NCBI GenBank assembly: GCA_003561665.1
Contig: PWVY01000290.1
Coordinates: forward strand, 1-5,573
From: Thermoplasmata archaeon
Lineage (GTDB): Archaea > Thermoplasmatota > SW-10-69-26
Length of the DNA: 5,573 nucleotides
Direction of reading: 5' to 3'
Shown here: in pieces, positions 5,563 to 5,573 of the stretch
Layout: each line of letters starts with the position of its first letter
How positions within the stretch are numbered: position 1 is the first letter of the stretch
Program-made: the position numbers and the translations under genes
Notes under the pieces: model-generated
Told to the model about the DNA's origin: nothing
Seen by the model: only the letters and a program-made list of their open reading frames with translations
The model's database searches: none

Positions 5563-5573
5563 CACCGCAACCC

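Overview
This window looks like high-GC archaeal chromosome, most likely Euryarchaeota sensu lato: Thermoplasmatota/Poseidoniia-like, with a haloarchaeon as the alternative. The clues are an acidic archaeal-type winged-helix regulator, AT-rich TATA-like boxes about 25-27 bases upstream of start codons (leaderless transcription), a lipobox lipoprotein with LVIVD beta-propeller repeats, and a NosD-like parallel beta-helix protein whose conserved N- and C-terminal motifs are common in archaeal surface proteins. The taxonomic call is inference. No 16S, tRNA or other decisive marker is present.

Layout from left to right: the last 26 codons of a plus-strand gene that reads like adenylosuccinate synthetase (purA) end at 81. 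A 267-base convergent intergenic region (82-348) follows. It holds a four-run G tract, C-rich sequence, two short T-rich tracts and a small inverted repeat, and no convincing gene. A 115-residue winged-helix regulator lies on the minus strand (349-696). A compact divergent promoter region (697-774) with one palindromic TTTAAA box separates it from a rhomboid intramembrane protease (775-1593). After 37 bases comes an LVIVD-repeat beta-propeller lipoprotein (1631-3256). After a further 95 bases, with a terminator-like hairpin plus T-rich stretch and a new TATA-like box, comes a large secreted beta-helix protein (3352-5562). The window ends 11 bases after that gene.

The three plus-strand genes all act at the membrane or outside the cell: a membrane protease, a lipid-anchored propeller and a secreted, sequon-rich helix protein. 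The layout suggests a small cell-surface cluster with the regulator transcribed divergently. Any functional link, such as the protease acting on surface proteins or the regulator controlling the cluster, is inference from adjacency.

The most notable observations are two. The beta-helix protein has an almost perfect 22-23-residue Asn ladder, with columns of histidine stacked on consecutive coils in its C-terminal half. Three genes share a YYAAATC promoter element at nearly constant distance from their start codons. I found no CRISPR array, transposon, tRNA, rRNA or obvious defence system. Most of the window is ordinary archaeal sequence.
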